From an uncultured Bacteroides sp. (GTDB taxonomy: Bacteria; Bacteroidota; Bacteroidia; Bacteroidales; Bacteroidaceae): DNA of 64,000 bases. Where the stretch lies: positions 62,001 to 126,000 of the forward strand of contig CAMQVH010000007.1 in the NCBI GenBank assembly GCA_947038155.1. The letters run 5' to 3'. Numbering within the stretch: the stretch's first letter is position 1; each line of letters opens with the position of its first letter. The notes beneath the pieces are model-generated. The model did no database searches and was not told the origin of the DNA. It worked only from the letters and a program-made list of their open reading frames with translations. Of this stretch, positions 10,805-20,565 are shown one piece after another. The translations under genes were made by a program, and so were the position numbers.

Positions 10805-11994
10805 TAAAAGGATTATTTAAGTTATTTATTCTGTTCATAGTTTATAGCACAGTTGTATCTTGTAGTGAACAGAATATTCCGGACCTACCAGAAAATCCGG
10901 GCAATACCAATCAAGGAATTGCCTCTATTGACCAAACGCAAATCAATGCCAATGGAGGCGGATTTATCATTCGTGTAAAAGCTGACGGCACATGGCAGGC
11001 TTCAAGCAGTGAGACTTGGTGTACATTGAGTAGAGCATCGGGCAATGGAAATGGCTCTATCAGTGGATATATGAAAGCAAATACCAGTACAGAACGTAAT
11101 GTAACTATTACAATCACTTCAGGAAAAGAGAAGGCAATATTCACCATAAAGCAGTTGGCCGGCAACGGTTCCAATCCTGATCCTGACCCAAGCCCAGACC
11201 CAGACCCAAATCCGGGTCCAGATCCGGAAAAACCTTCGGGATATGCAGGAAGAATTGAGATTCCTGTATTAAAGGGAGGAAGTATGAATATATTTCATAC
11301 ATGGACTACCAAAGAAAATGGCAAAGAAACTGTCACATACAGTTATGAATATGACTGTACGAAAAAGCATGTACGCTGGGTAGCATTTACCTTCGACAAT
11401 TATACATGTCAATCAAATGTAAAACGCTCTGATGCATGGAAAGAGGACACCAATATCCCTGCGCAATACAGAACATCAAAAAGCGACTATAACCCAGAGT
11501 ATACAAGAGGACATATGGTTGGTTCCGGTGACAGAGTATATAGCAGAGCTGCAAATGAACAAACATTTTATTATTCTAATATGAGTCCGCAACAACAAGC
11601 CGGTTTCAATACTGGTGGCGGTGTTTGGAATAATGTAGAAGACCAAGTACAAGCATGGGGACAAATCAACAATCCTGCAGACACTCTATATGTTGTCAAA
11701 GGTGGTACTATTGATAAAGAAGAAGATATACGCACTCGGACTAGCACAGGAGTAGCTGTTCCTAAATATTATTTTATAGCAGTCCTGTCGTATAAGAACA
11801 AACAATATAAAGGTATTGCATTCTATGTAGAACATACAAATAATAAGACCAATCTTATTAAACGCTACTCTATGTCTATTAGAGAATTAGAGCAGAAAAC
11901 CGGAATCAATTTCTTCCACAACCTTGAAGATGCAATTGAAAACAACGTAGAAATTAACTATAATCCCAGTGATTGGAGTTGGAAAGAAGGTTAA
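10801..11994 (+). CDS. BACON-like domain plus DNA/RNA non-specific endonuclease, lipoprotein
   Basis: 397 aa; ATGA overlap with the upstream gene; VVSCSEQ lipobox; BACON-like GGGFIIRVKADGTWQASSSETWCTLSRASG; YTRGHMVGSGDR and YYSNMSPQQQAGFNTGGGVW motifs. Confidence 0.9.
   Translation: MIKGLFKLFILFIVYSTVVSCSEQNIPDLPENPGNTNQGIASIDQTQINANGGGFIIRVKADGTWQASSSETWCTLSRASGNGNGSISGYMKANTSTERNVTITITSGKEKAIFTIKQLAGNGSNPDPDPSPDPDPNPGPDPEKPSGYAGRIEIPVLKGGSMNIFHTWTTKENGKETVTYSYEYDCTKKHVRWVAFTFDNYTCQSNVKRSDAWKEDTNIPAQYRTSKSDYNPEYTRGHMVGSGDRVYSRAANEQTFYYSNMSPQQQAGFNTGGGVWNNVEDQVQAWGQINNPADTLYVVKGGTIDKEEDIRTRTSTGVAVPKYYFIAVLSYKNKQYKGIAFYVEHTNNKTNLIKRYSMSIRELEQKTGINFFHNLEDAIENNVEINYNPSDWSWKEG
11171..11232 (+). 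repeat. Asp-Pro-rich low-complexity linker
   Basis: Encodes NPDPDPSPDPDPNPGPDPEKP between the BACON-like and nuclease domains. Confidence 0.8.
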
Positions 11995-12005
11995 CCCCAA
12001 CATAC

Positions 12006-12052
12006 TGAAATATAATAAAAGCCAGCGGAATGCTGGCTTTTATTATATTTCA
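12006..12052. terminator. Bidirectional terminator between convergent genes
   Basis: Perfect 21-bp inverted repeat TGAAATATAATAAAAGCCAGC / GCTGGCTTTTATTATATTTCA with a 5-nt loop; T-rich on both strands. Confidence 0.85.
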
Positions 12053-12093
12053 ATTGTCATTTCAATCTGTCAGAACCGATAAGCCCCCGAGAC

Positions 12094-13398
12094 TTAAAAG
12101 GCATAATAGAAGAATAACAACAAAACAAGGTTACAAGCAATCACCACACCGAATCCTCCCAAAATCCAAGGGCGGAGTTTGCTCCCCTTTCCGGCAAAAA
12201 ACAGCGCATAGAGCATATTGACTAGTATATTACTGATGATAGCCTGCATGCTACAAGCCGTAATAACCAGCACAGCAACACTGCCTGTATTTTGCAACAG
12301 GTTTAATATGAAAGGCGTGATATCACTAAAGCCTGATACAAAAGAAAGAAGATTCAATCCGCCTGTACCTGCATAAACCAAAGTATAGTGTGTCAGAATA
12401 GTAAAGACTACAAAAAGTACGGCAAAAATCAATGCTACTTTGAACTCCAACGGGTTGCTGCTATCATCGTCTTCTTCGGTAGCAGGCTGACCTTTCGGGC
12501 GTTTTTGCCGGGAATGGATAAACCATCCCACAACGGCTGCTACGACTGACATAATCAGCAGATACGGATAAATAGAAAGGAAGATTTCCCTGCTAAAGAT
12601 AAGTATCAGTATCATAAAACGCAAGAACATCATGCTAACAGCCAGCAACATGGCGCCCACATATTCGGTAGCTTCTTGTTCCGAGGCTTTCCGGCTCTTA
12701 CGGGCCAGCACCGAGATAGTAGCCGTACTGCTATACAATCCACCAATAATACCGGAAACCAACGTTCCGGATTCATGGAATACATACCTCTTTAATAAAT
12801 AAGAGAGATAGGAAATACCGGAGACGACAACCGTCGCCAGCCAAATAGAATAAGGAGTGAGATTAATATCCGGAATCAGGTTCTTATGCGGAAGCATCGG
12901 TAATATGATACCACTGATAGCCAAGAATTTCGCCAACGTTATCATTTCGTCATTCTTCATGCGTTGGGCAAACTCCGTAAAGGTGTGTTTGAGTTCAGTC
13001 AATAAAAGTACAGTCACTATCACCATGACGTAGAACCAGGAAGGCTGCGTAGCCACAATGGGAGCCATACAATACGTAATCAAGGCAATGATAATAGTTG
13101 TAACGCCAAAGACATGGAATTGGGATTGCTTCACATAATAGTTTAATCCCAACAATAAGCCCAGCACTGCGCCACCACCCATAAACAAACGCATATCGGT
13201 AGGATCCAGTATATAGAGCAGGTATCCCAATATACCTATGAAAGTAAAGGTACGGTCGGTTCCGAAAAGAGTCGTTTCTCCCTCACGTTTCAAACTGATC
13301 CGACGTTGCGAGAGTCCGATTAATAAAGAAAACAAAGTTACCAATACAAAAGTAACCAATTCCCGCGGCACATAATTGTACAACTGTTCCATATCCAT
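12094..13398 (-). CDS. MgtC/SapB-DUF4010 family membrane protein
   Basis: 434 aa multi-TM; LVTLFSLLIGLSQRR...GTDRTFTFIGILGYLLY typical MgtC-like N-terminus, then DUF4010-like C-terminus. Confidence 0.75.
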   Translation of the reverse strand: MDMEQLYNYVPRELVTFVLVTLFSLLIGLSQRRISLKREGETTLFGTDRTFTFIGILGYLLYILDPTDMRLFMGGGAVLGLLLGLNYYVKQSQFHVFGVTTIIIALITYCMAPIVATQPSWFYVMVIVTVLLLTELKHTFTEFAQRMKNDEMITLAKFLAISGIILPMLPHKNLIPDINLTPYSIWLATVVVSGISYLSYLLKRYVFHESGTLVSGIIGGLYSSTATISVLARKSRKASEQEATEYVGAMLLAVSMMFLRFMILILIFSREIFLSIYPYLLIMSVVAAVVGWFIHSRQKRPKGQPATEEDDDSSNPLEFKVALIFAVLFVVFTILTHYTLVYAGTGGLNLLSFVSGFSDITPFILNLLQNTGSVAVLVITACSMQAIISNILVNMLYALFFAGKGSKLRPWILGGFGVVIACNLVLLLFFYYAF

Positions 13399-13447
13399 AC
13401 ATTACTCTTTTTAGATAAGAACAAATATACAGTTTATTTGTTAACGT

Positions 13448-13915
13448 TCACCACGTTTTATACGGTTTTTTCATTAGCTGTGAGTTGTAGTAGCGTATGT
13501 CGCCCGTGACCTCCTCACCGATAAAGTCGGGTTTTACAAAAGCCTCATCTTCTGATGCCAGCTCTACTTCTGCCACAATAAGTCCTTCGTTCTCACCATA
13601 GAATTCGTCAACTTCGAATACATGTTTGCCACTGCGCACCAAATAACGAGTTTTATCAATAATACCCGGTTCGCAAAGTTTCATCAACTCTTCTGCTTCT
13701 GACAAGGGCAGCTCCTTTTCCCACTCATAGCGACTGGTGCCGGAAGCATTAGACGCTCCCTTAATAGTCAGATACCCTCTATTGTCACGAATACGGACCC
13801 GGACAGTTCTCCCGCGAGCACTGCTGATATACCCTTGCACAATACGGCTCTGCGCAAATGCAAAAGGTTTGAATTCTCCGGAAACTAAAAATTTACGTTC
13901 TATTTCTTGTGCCAT
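13448..13915 (-). CDS. CYTH domain protein
   Basis: MAQEIERKFLVSG (ExExK CYTH signature) from internal ATG 13915 of ORF 13448..13981; TATCTTTG box just upstream. Confidence 0.85.
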   Translation of the reverse strand: MAQEIERKFLVSGEFKPFAFAQSRIVQGYISSARGRTVRVRIRDNRGYLTIKGASNASGTSRYEWEKELPLSEAEELMKLCEPGIIDKTRYLVRSGKHVFEVDEFYGENEGLIVAEVELASEDEAFVKPDFIGEEVTGDIRYYNSQLMKKPYKTW

Positions 13916-13936
13916 GACGCAAAGATAAATTAAAAA

Positions 13937-14023
13937 TTGAGAATTAAAAAATGATTGTTTAGTACCCCTCACACTACCCACAAAAGAACCGCAACAGCTT
14001 AATTCTCATTTTTTAATTCTCAA
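13937..14023. repeat. 18-bp perfect inverted repeat flanking a short spacer
   Basis: TTGAGAATTAAAAAATGA at 13937..13954 and its reverse complement at 14006..14023. Confidence 0.7.
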
Positions 14024-14029
14024 ATTATT

Positions 14030-15082
14030 TCAGAATCTCGTCATAAATTCAATTATGATCTTATCCTGTTCGGATTCTTTAGGTACACCGGACTTCTTAT
14101 AGAAATATTTTTCGAAATTCAGCCGCAAGTCAGCGATAAAGGCTTTAGAAAGACTTAGTGTGATTCCGCCTGTCACACGATGGCGGTCATAATCATTGAT
14201 TATCAAAGCCTTGGTTATTTCATCTTTCCTGCCGTCACTATGATCCGTCATCATGTCATAACGGGCAAGAAATGAAATCTTGTTGAATACCTTTTTCAAT
14301 GGTAAATCGTAATTAATGAAACTATTCATAGCATGCACATCCTTGAACGCTTCATGCCCATACATCTTATATAAGTATTCTGCTTCAATATGGAAACGGT
14401 TATTCTGATAATAAATACCGACATCATACACATTGATTCGTACATCTTCCGGTTTTATCATTTGGGTGCTGAGTGTTACATTCCAATTCTTATCAGGCAA
14501 CAGTTGCGCTTTCACCGAATAATTCAACGTCTTATGCCATTCTTTCTGATTCGTCAAGCCGGAACCGTTGAATAATCCTCCTTCAAGGATAAATGGGACG
14601 CTTCCTTTATTTATATAAGCCGTAGTAAAACCAACATCGCGTACATTCCCGACTTGTTTGGCAATGAACGAACGGTTTGCGAAATATTGCTGATGGGGAG
14701 AGCGATGTGCGTCTATCGTGAAAGGAACACGCATTTGTCCAATCGTAAAATTCAAGTCTTGCAGCGGAAAGACACGCGCATAGGCATCAAGCATTTTAAT
14801 AGATCCTTCGTCCGAAAGGTCGATTTCCGCTTTATAAGCCACCAACGGATGCACATTTCCTGAAACGCTGAAACGCGCATTACGTACCTCGAAACGGCTT
14901 TCCTGCGTTTCCGTCTGGTATTCATATTTTCCTCGGATGGTTCCATGAATTTCAGGCAGATAATCTTTAAATTCCATTGTTTTCATCTCCAGTTTTTTGC
15001 CATCCCCGGCATCTTCCTTGGCCTGTCCGAAGACCGATGTCGCTAGCAAAAGCGTAACGACTGTTGTTGTGATTCTACTCAT
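14030..15082 (-). CDS. Porin, OprO/OprP (phosphate-selective porin) type
   Basis: 350 aa; GTIRGKYEYQTETQESRFEVRNARFSVSGNVHPLVAYKAEIDLSDEGSIKMLDAYARV...IGQMRVPFTIDAHRSP; signal peptide; C-terminal F. Confidence 0.8.
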   Translation of the reverse strand: MSRITTTVVTLLLATSVFGQAKEDAGDGKKLEMKTMEFKDYLPEIHGTIRGKYEYQTETQESRFEVRNARFSVSGNVHPLVAYKAEIDLSDEGSIKMLDAYARVFPLQDLNFTIGQMRVPFTIDAHRSPHQQYFANRSFIAKQVGNVRDVGFTTAYINKGSVPFILEGGLFNGSGLTNQKEWHKTLNYSVKAQLLPDKNWNVTLSTQMIKPEDVRINVYDVGIYYQNNRFHIEAEYLYKMYGHEAFKDVHAMNSFINYDLPLKKVFNKISFLARYDMMTDHSDGRKDEITKALIINDYDRHRVTGGITLSLSKAFIADLRLNFEKYFYKKSGVPKESEQDKIIIEFMTRF

Positions 15083-15219
15083 TTCAGTTGTTTGCTACTT
15101 AATTCGTAGCAAAAGTACAACTGCGAGGATACACAAAAATGACAATTTGAATACGGATAAATTACAGAGAAGTTACATTCCTATTACATGGGTTACGGAT
15201 GTGTTACAAATTAAAAGAG

Positions 15220-15282
15220 TTCACTACAGATTACACGGATTACACAGATTTTTCTCCTATAATCTGTGTAATCTGTGGTGAA
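15220..15282. repeat. ATTACACGGATTACACAGAT-type inverted/tandem repeat
   Basis: TTCACTACAGATTACACGGATTACACAGATT-tttctcctat-AATCTGTGTAATCTGTGGTGAA; 13-bp inner stem plus a 9-bp outer stem separated by one extra 9-bp unit. Confidence 0.75.
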
Positions 15283-15285
15283 TAA

Positions 15286-15420
15286 TCAGCCAAAAAAGGA
15301 ATATGCGATCAGCATAATCAGCGCCAAAATAATCAATGAGACAAACACTATTTTGACAACTCTTTGGGCTTGCTCTTCTTCCTTTTTGCTTATTGCTGTT
15401 TTTTTCTTACTCTTACCCAT
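15286..15420 (-). CDS. Small single-TM protein, 44 aa
   Basis: Below the ORF-track length. Reads MGKSKKKTAISKKEEEQAQRVVKIVFVSLIILALIMLIAYSFFG; charged N-terminus plus one hydrophobic helix. Confidence 0.6.
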   Translation of the reverse strand: MGKSKKKTAISKKEEEQAQRVVKIVFVSLIILALIMLIAYSFFG

Positions 15421-15504
15421 AATAGTTAGCTTTAAAGTTCAACGCTAACAAAGTAAGAACAAATCTTTTAACTTTCCAAAAATAACACTTGCTAATTTTG
15501 CACT

Positions 15505-16621
15505 TTATGACTCTTGTGAGGAAAATTCCATCAGATAGGCTTTGATAAAGCCATCTATCTTACCGTCCATCACACCGTTCACATCCGAAGTCTGATAGTT
15601 GGTACGATGATCCTTCACGCGACGGTCATCAAATACGTAGCTACGGATCTGGGAACCCCACTCGATCTTCTTCTTACCGGCTTCCACCTTTGCCTGTTCT
15701 GCCATGCGGTGCTGCAATTCCTTATCATACAAGATGGAACGTAGTTGACGCATTGCATTCTCACGGTTCTTCGGCTGGTCGCGGGTTTCGGTGTTTTCAA
15801 TCAGGATTTCTTCTTCCTCGCCAGTATAAGGATCTTTGTATTGATAACGCAAACGGACACCGGATTCTACCTTATTTACATTCTGTCCACCGGCACCACC
15901 GCTTCGGAAGGTATCCCAAGAGATACGTGCAGGTTCAATGTTCACTTCAATACTGTCATCTACCAGCGGAGTAACGAACACGGAAGCAAAGGAAGTCATC
16001 CGTTTACCTTGTGCATTGTATGGAGAAACACGAACCAAGCGGTGCACACCGTTCTCGCCCTTCAAATAACCGTATGCAAAACCACCTTCAAGATTGATAG
16101 TACAGGTTTTGATTCCGGCTTCGTCACCTTCCTGAAGGTTGGCAATGGTAGCTTTATAACCGTTCGTCTCGGCATAACGCAGATACATACGCATCAGCAT
16201 GGAAGCCCAGTCCTGACTTTCCGTACCACCGGCACCTGAATTGATTTTCAACACACAATCCATCTGGTCGGCTTCGTCACGAAGCATATTTTTGAGTTCG
16301 AGCGCTTCTACAGCTTCGTAAGCTTTCGCATAAGCTACGTCCACATCTTCCTCAGTCACCAACTCTTCCTTATAGAAATCAAAAGACAGTTCGAGTTCGT
16401 CTGCCAGCGTCTTGACTTCATTATAGCCGTCAATCCACTTTTGCAGGTCTTTCACCAATTTCATTTGAGCTTCGGCCTTCTTTTGGTCATCCCAAAATCC
16501 CGGAGCTTGTGTTCTCAGTTGTTCTTCTTCGACTTGAATTTTCTTCCCGTCGATGTCAAAGATACCTCCTCAGCGCATCAGTGCGCTCTTTCACGTCTTT
16601 AAGTTGTTCAATAGTAATCAT
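15505..16621 (-). CDS. prfB: Peptide chain release factor 2, programmed +1 frameshift: complement(join(15505..16557,16559..16621))
   Basis: Zero frame MITIEQLKDVKERTDALRRYL then TGA; AGGAGG TAT CTT TGA C slip site; +1 frame gives DIDGKKIQVEEEQLRTQAPGFWDDQKKAEAQMKLVKDL... with GGAGGQNVNK (GGQ) motif. Confidence 0.95.
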
Positions 16622-16664
16622 TTGATTTACAATTTTATTATTTACAAATTTCAGATATCGGGTA

Positions 16665-16672
16665 CAAAGATA
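16665..16672 (-). promoter_or_regulatory. Bacteroides-type -7 box for prfB
   Basis: TATCTTTG on the minus strand upstream of ATG 16621. Confidence 0.55.
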
Positions 16673-16705
16673 CGCAAAATTCCGCTACTAAAAAGAAACA
16701 ACAGA

Positions 16706-18517
16706 CTATGCGTTTTCTTCATACATCTTTTCTATCAAATCTTTATAGTTTTCCGAAACGACCGAACGTTTCAATTTCAACGTATTAGTCAGTTCCCCAC
16801 GCTCCATACTGAACGGTTCAGGAAGTAAAGTGAAACGCTTGATCTGCTCGTAATGCGCAAACTGCTGTTGCAAGGTCTCTATCCGTGCACGGAACAGACC
16901 GACAATCTTAGGATGCCGCAACAAATCAGCCATATCTTTGTATTCGATGCCCTTCTCCTTTGCATACTCTTTCACATATCCGTATACAGGAACAATCAGA
17001 GCAGAGACAAACTTACGCCGATCGGCAATAATGGCAATCTGGTCGATATACCGGTCGATGACCAGTTTCGTTTCCAAAGCCTGCGGAGCAATATACTTGC
17101 CATTCGATGTCTTGAACAAATCCTTGATACGTTCCATCAGGAAAAGCTGACCATTCTTGAAATAACCCGCATCCCCCGTGTGAAACCATCCATCGGCATC
17201 AATGGCAGCAGCCGTAGCTTCCGCTTTCTTATAATATCCTTTTGTGATAGTCTTACCGCGAAGCAGGATTTCATTATCCTCACCTATCTTCACTTCAATC
17301 CCGGGTAATACGACACCTACCGAACCGATGTCATAGCCTACGGGCAACGTACAGGATACAGTAGCCGTAGATTCTGTCAACCCATATCCAACCACCATAT
17401 TGATGCCTACCGAATGGACGAATTCATTGATTTCATCGGGCACAGCAGCACCGGCAGTAGGGAAAAAGTTACCATTCTCAATGCCAATAGTCTTCTTCAG
17501 TAAAGAATAGATGGTCTTTTCGTAAAACTTATATTTCAACTGATTCATCATCGGCGGAGTCTTGCCCTGACGCAGATAATCCAGATTATGGATTTTACCT
17601 ACCCGGATAGCATCCAGCATCAGTGCTTTCTTCAACCCTGTTGTTTCGTTTATTTTCTCCTGTACGCCTGCATACACTTTCTCCCAGAAACGGGGAACAC
17701 TACACATCAGTGTCGGACGGATTTCCTTAATAGTCGTCTGAATATCCGCCGGACGGAGATTGATACAAATCTGCACCCCCTTATGGATACAAAAATAACA
17801 CCATGCTTTCTCAAACACGTGTGTCAAGGGGAGGAAATTCATAGACACATCCTTATCCGACATCGTTGTCAAACGGTCATCGTGTGTATGAAACTGTTCC
17901 AAATAGCAGGAATGATGAAGCATGACGCCCTTCGGTTCACCCGTTGTGCCGGATGTATAGAGAATGTTTGCCAAATCATCGTATGAAGCCCGTTCGGTAC
18001 GCTCTTCTACCGTATTATTATGAGGCAGCCCCTCTCCCAACGCCATAAACTCGTCAAAATAGATAGAGGATACATCACGAGGATCCTTCACCACCGAACG
18101 GTCAAAAATAATCAGCTGTTGCAGGGAAGTACAGAAACCGAAGATACTGAAAGCAGCATCATACTGGAATTGCTCACCTACAAAAAGATAACGTATTTGT
18201 GCATCATTGATAATATATTGCGCTTGTGCCGGAGAGCTGGTTGCATAGAACGGAATTGTAACAACCCGATTGGCAAACGCACCAAAGTCTACATAAAACC
18301 ATTCAGGTTTATTCTGCGAAAAGATTCCGATATTTTCTTGTTCCTCTACTCCCAGTGCCACAAGTGCGTTGGCCGCTTGCCTCACTGTCCCGGAGAATTG
18401 ATTCCAAGTAATCGGAATCCATTGTGCCGTCTCATAGTCGCGATATCTCAGAGCTACCTTGTTGCCATATTTTTCAGCCTGACGATGGACTAAGACAGAT
18501 AAATGATGATAAGTCAT
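16706..18517 (-). CDS. AMP-dependent long-chain fatty acid--CoA ligase
   Basis: 603 aa; YTSGTTGEPKGVMLHH, YGLTESTATVS, GWFHTGDAGYFKNG, ERIKDLFKTSNGKYIAPQ motifs. TACCTTTG box at 18543..18550. Confidence 0.9.
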   Translation of the reverse strand: MTYHHLSVLVHRQAEKYGNKVALRYRDYETAQWIPITWNQFSGTVRQAANALVALGVEEQENIGIFSQNKPEWFYVDFGAFANRVVTIPFYATSSPAQAQYIINDAQIRYLFVGEQFQYDAAFSIFGFCTSLQQLIIFDRSVVKDPRDVSSIYFDEFMALGEGLPHNNTVEERTERASYDDLANILYTSGTTGEPKGVMLHHSCYLEQFHTHDDRLTTMSDKDVSMNFLPLTHVFEKAWCYFCIHKGVQICINLRPADIQTTIKEIRPTLMCSVPRFWEKVYAGVQEKINETTGLKKALMLDAIRVGKIHNLDYLRQGKTPPMMNQLKYKFYEKTIYSLLKKTIGIENGNFFPTAGAAVPDEINEFVHSVGINMVVGYGLTESTATVSCTLPVGYDIGSVGVVLPGIEVKIGEDNEILLRGKTITKGYYKKAEATAAAIDADGWFHTGDAGYFKNGQLFLMERIKDLFKTSNGKYIAPQALETKLVIDRYIDQIAIIADRRKFVSALIVPVYGYVKEYAKEKGIEYKDMADLLRHPKIVGLFRARIETLQQQFAHYEQIKRFTLLPEPFSMERGELTNTLKLKRSVVSENYKDLIEKMYEENA

Positions 18518-18677
18518 ACTCTTTGTATTAGTAAATATGGCGCAAAGGTATTGGTTTTATTTGAAACTATTGCTCAAAATTAGTCAGAAGTTTTAGTTTC
18601 ATGGTTTGAATAAAAGGGAAATAGAAACGGAAGAATTGCGTTTAAAGATTCATTCAGAATGCATATCTCAAACGACC

Positions 18678-19469
18678 TTAGACAGATTCCATTTCAGTAC
18701 AAGTCACTACAGGATGCTCCTTGCTTTTGAAGTCCACACGAAGTCTGCGCATATAGTCCGGTCGAGCCTCTTCGCCGGCAGGCTTCAACGCCTCAATGAA
18801 AGGGGTGATTTCGAGCTTTCGATATGCCTTGCAGTGATATACTGCCGTTGTGTCCGAGGGATGTATCTCCACATCAAACTTCTCTTTAGCCACCAACACG
18901 ACTTCCAACTGTTCTCTTCGGCGCCAAGCATTTATAATAGGATGGAATTCGGATATATGCCGTTCAATTAAATATTGTTTTCCTTTTTCTGTGAGCCATA
19001 CGGTGGCACTGACTGAGGCACTGTCTCTACGAATGACATTATATGTTATTAGACTGGCGTCCCGATAGCGAATCATGCACGAGTCGCATCCGTGACATTC
19101 GTATGTCTCGCCCATATAATTACCGTTTACAATCCACACATTACTGATGGGAGTTTCCGTACCTCCCGGAAGAGGATGGGTGACATGCGGATATTTGCCC
19201 CCGAGAGGCAAGGTAACTTTACCTGTCTGCAAAACAAGAGCATACAACTCCTTATAAGGCTCGAGATGATTGCGGACTACGCGTTCCACATCAGCGTAGT
19301 TGCCACCACTACAGGCCGTGCAAAAGCATATCACAGCCATAGCAAACACTCCAACAGTGACAATACTTCGTGAAATAATATTAGATAGCATGTTAAGCAT
19401 ATAGTCAAGCATATAGTCAGGAATAAACAAGTAATCAATAATAAAAAGGAAAGAACACAAACTGCACAA
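18678..19469 (-). CDS. Hypothetical lipoprotein; true start probably one of several internal ATGs
   Basis: 263-aa ORF; VICFCTACSGG lipobox; N-terminus contains PDYMLDYMLNMLSN, so the start is ambiguous. Confidence 0.6.
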   Translation of the reverse strand: MCSLCSFLFIIDYLFIPDYMLDYMLNMLSNIISRSIVTVGVFAMAVICFCTACSGGNYADVERVVRNHLEPYKELYALVLQTGKVTLPLGGKYPHVTHPLPGGTETPISNVWIVNGNYMGETYECHGCDSCMIRYRDASLITYNVIRRDSASVSATVWLTEKGKQYLIERHISEFHPIINAWRRREQLEVVLVAKEKFDVEIHPSDTTAVYHCKAYRKLEITPFIEALKPAGEEARPDYMRRLRVDFKSKEHPVVTCTEMESV

Positions 19470-19529
19470 GTTATATTAGAAAATAGGGGAATTCTCAGAA
19501 TACCTGACCTATGCAATTTGTGTTCTTTC
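19449..19529 (-). terminator. Long-stem terminator at the end of the GH18 PUL operon
   Basis: GAAAGAACACAAACTGCA (19449..19466) versus TGCAATTTGTGTTCTTTC (19512..19529), 17/18 complementary; minus strand continues into TTTTTATT. Confidence 0.6.
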
Positions 19530-19541
19530 TATCACTCTACA

Positions 19542-20525
19542 CTACTTGATAAAGGTAATCTCGTAGATATCCGGTCCTGTACCACCGCTGGTTGTCAACA
19601 TTTCATCAAACTTGAGGGCATGCATATTAACGGGCTCCTTGAACTTCATATATATAACGCCATTGTTATTTCTGACAAATTTACCATACGAAATGAATCC
19701 GCTGCCTTCATCCACATACACGTTCATACTTCCAAGCTTGTAGCTATTAGTAACAACATCGATTCTGACTCCCAGTATTCTGGTAGGCTCTGAGAAAGTC
19801 ATTGTCAGGTAATCACTTTTTTTGCCGGGATACCACGTAGTCCCCGAACGGTTTCCATCATACAGACATTCCAGCCTATTGGTTTTGCTTGACTCAAAAA
19901 GAACATTGTTGTTGAAATACTCTCCTTCAATCTCATCATTAGACGGATCAATATTATCCTTTTCCAACCTGAGACTCATCTCTATCAACACGTTATAGTA
20001 CTGCCCCGATATTTTCACTCCACTGATAGCATCTACAAATTCCAAACATAGCGGGAGAACATATCCCGGCATTGCATTCAATACATCCGGCTTGGTGATA
20101 TCCAAAGCGATTGTCCCCTCTCTGCTTCCGGCGGTTATGATGGCATCAGCCAGTTCGAATGCTTCGTCCGGCAACTCTGCCAAAGTATGTCCTTCCAACA
20201 AATCGAGATCCTTTCTAAGACGTACCTTGACATCTTGATCCAAAGCCTTTTTCAATTTTACATTAAAGGTGAACTCAGTCCCTTCGGTTATCGTAGTCTG
20301 TGTCCCATCACTCTTGGCATTCAGTTTCATCACAGTCTTACCCTCCAGATACAAAATATTGGAAGGATCAAACGGAAACTCCTCTGGAATATCCACAAAT
20401 ACATAGTTTGCATCAAGCTGATAAGCCAAATCCTGGCTTACCACTTCTCCCTGATTGTCATCGCTACAGGCCGAAAAAAGAGCTACAGCCGACAACAAAT
20501 ACAGCAATTGAATTATTTTTTTCAT
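19542..20525 (-). CDS. DUF1735-type lipoprotein with discoidin-like C-terminus (putative surface glycan-binding protein)
   Basis: 327 aa; ALFSACSDD lipobox; C-terminal GNRSGTTWYPGKKSDYLTMTFSEPTRILGVRIDV. Confidence 0.7.
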   Translation of the reverse strand: MKKIIQLLYLLSAVALFSACSDDNQGEVVSQDLAYQLDANYVFVDIPEEFPFDPSNILYLEGKTVMKLNAKSDGTQTTITEGTEFTFNVKLKKALDQDVKVRLRKDLDLLEGHTLAELPDEAFELADAIITAGSREGTIALDITKPDVLNAMPGYVLPLCLEFVDAISGVKISGQYYNVLIEMSLRLEKDNIDPSNDEIEGEYFNNNVLFESSKTNRLECLYDGNRSGTTWYPGKKSDYLTMTFSEPTRILGVRIDVVTNSYKLGSMNVYVDEGSGFISYGKFVRNNNGVIYMKFKEPVNMHALKFDEMLTTSGGTGPDIYEITFIK

Positions 20526-20565
20526 TTGTCTTGATTTTTAATTGATTACACAAACAGAAGACTTA

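Noticed and set aside
15505-16464. prfB as an N-terminally truncated gene or pseudogene
   Set aside because: The in-frame TGA is part of a canonical programmed +1 frameshift cassette; the joined reading frame is complete.
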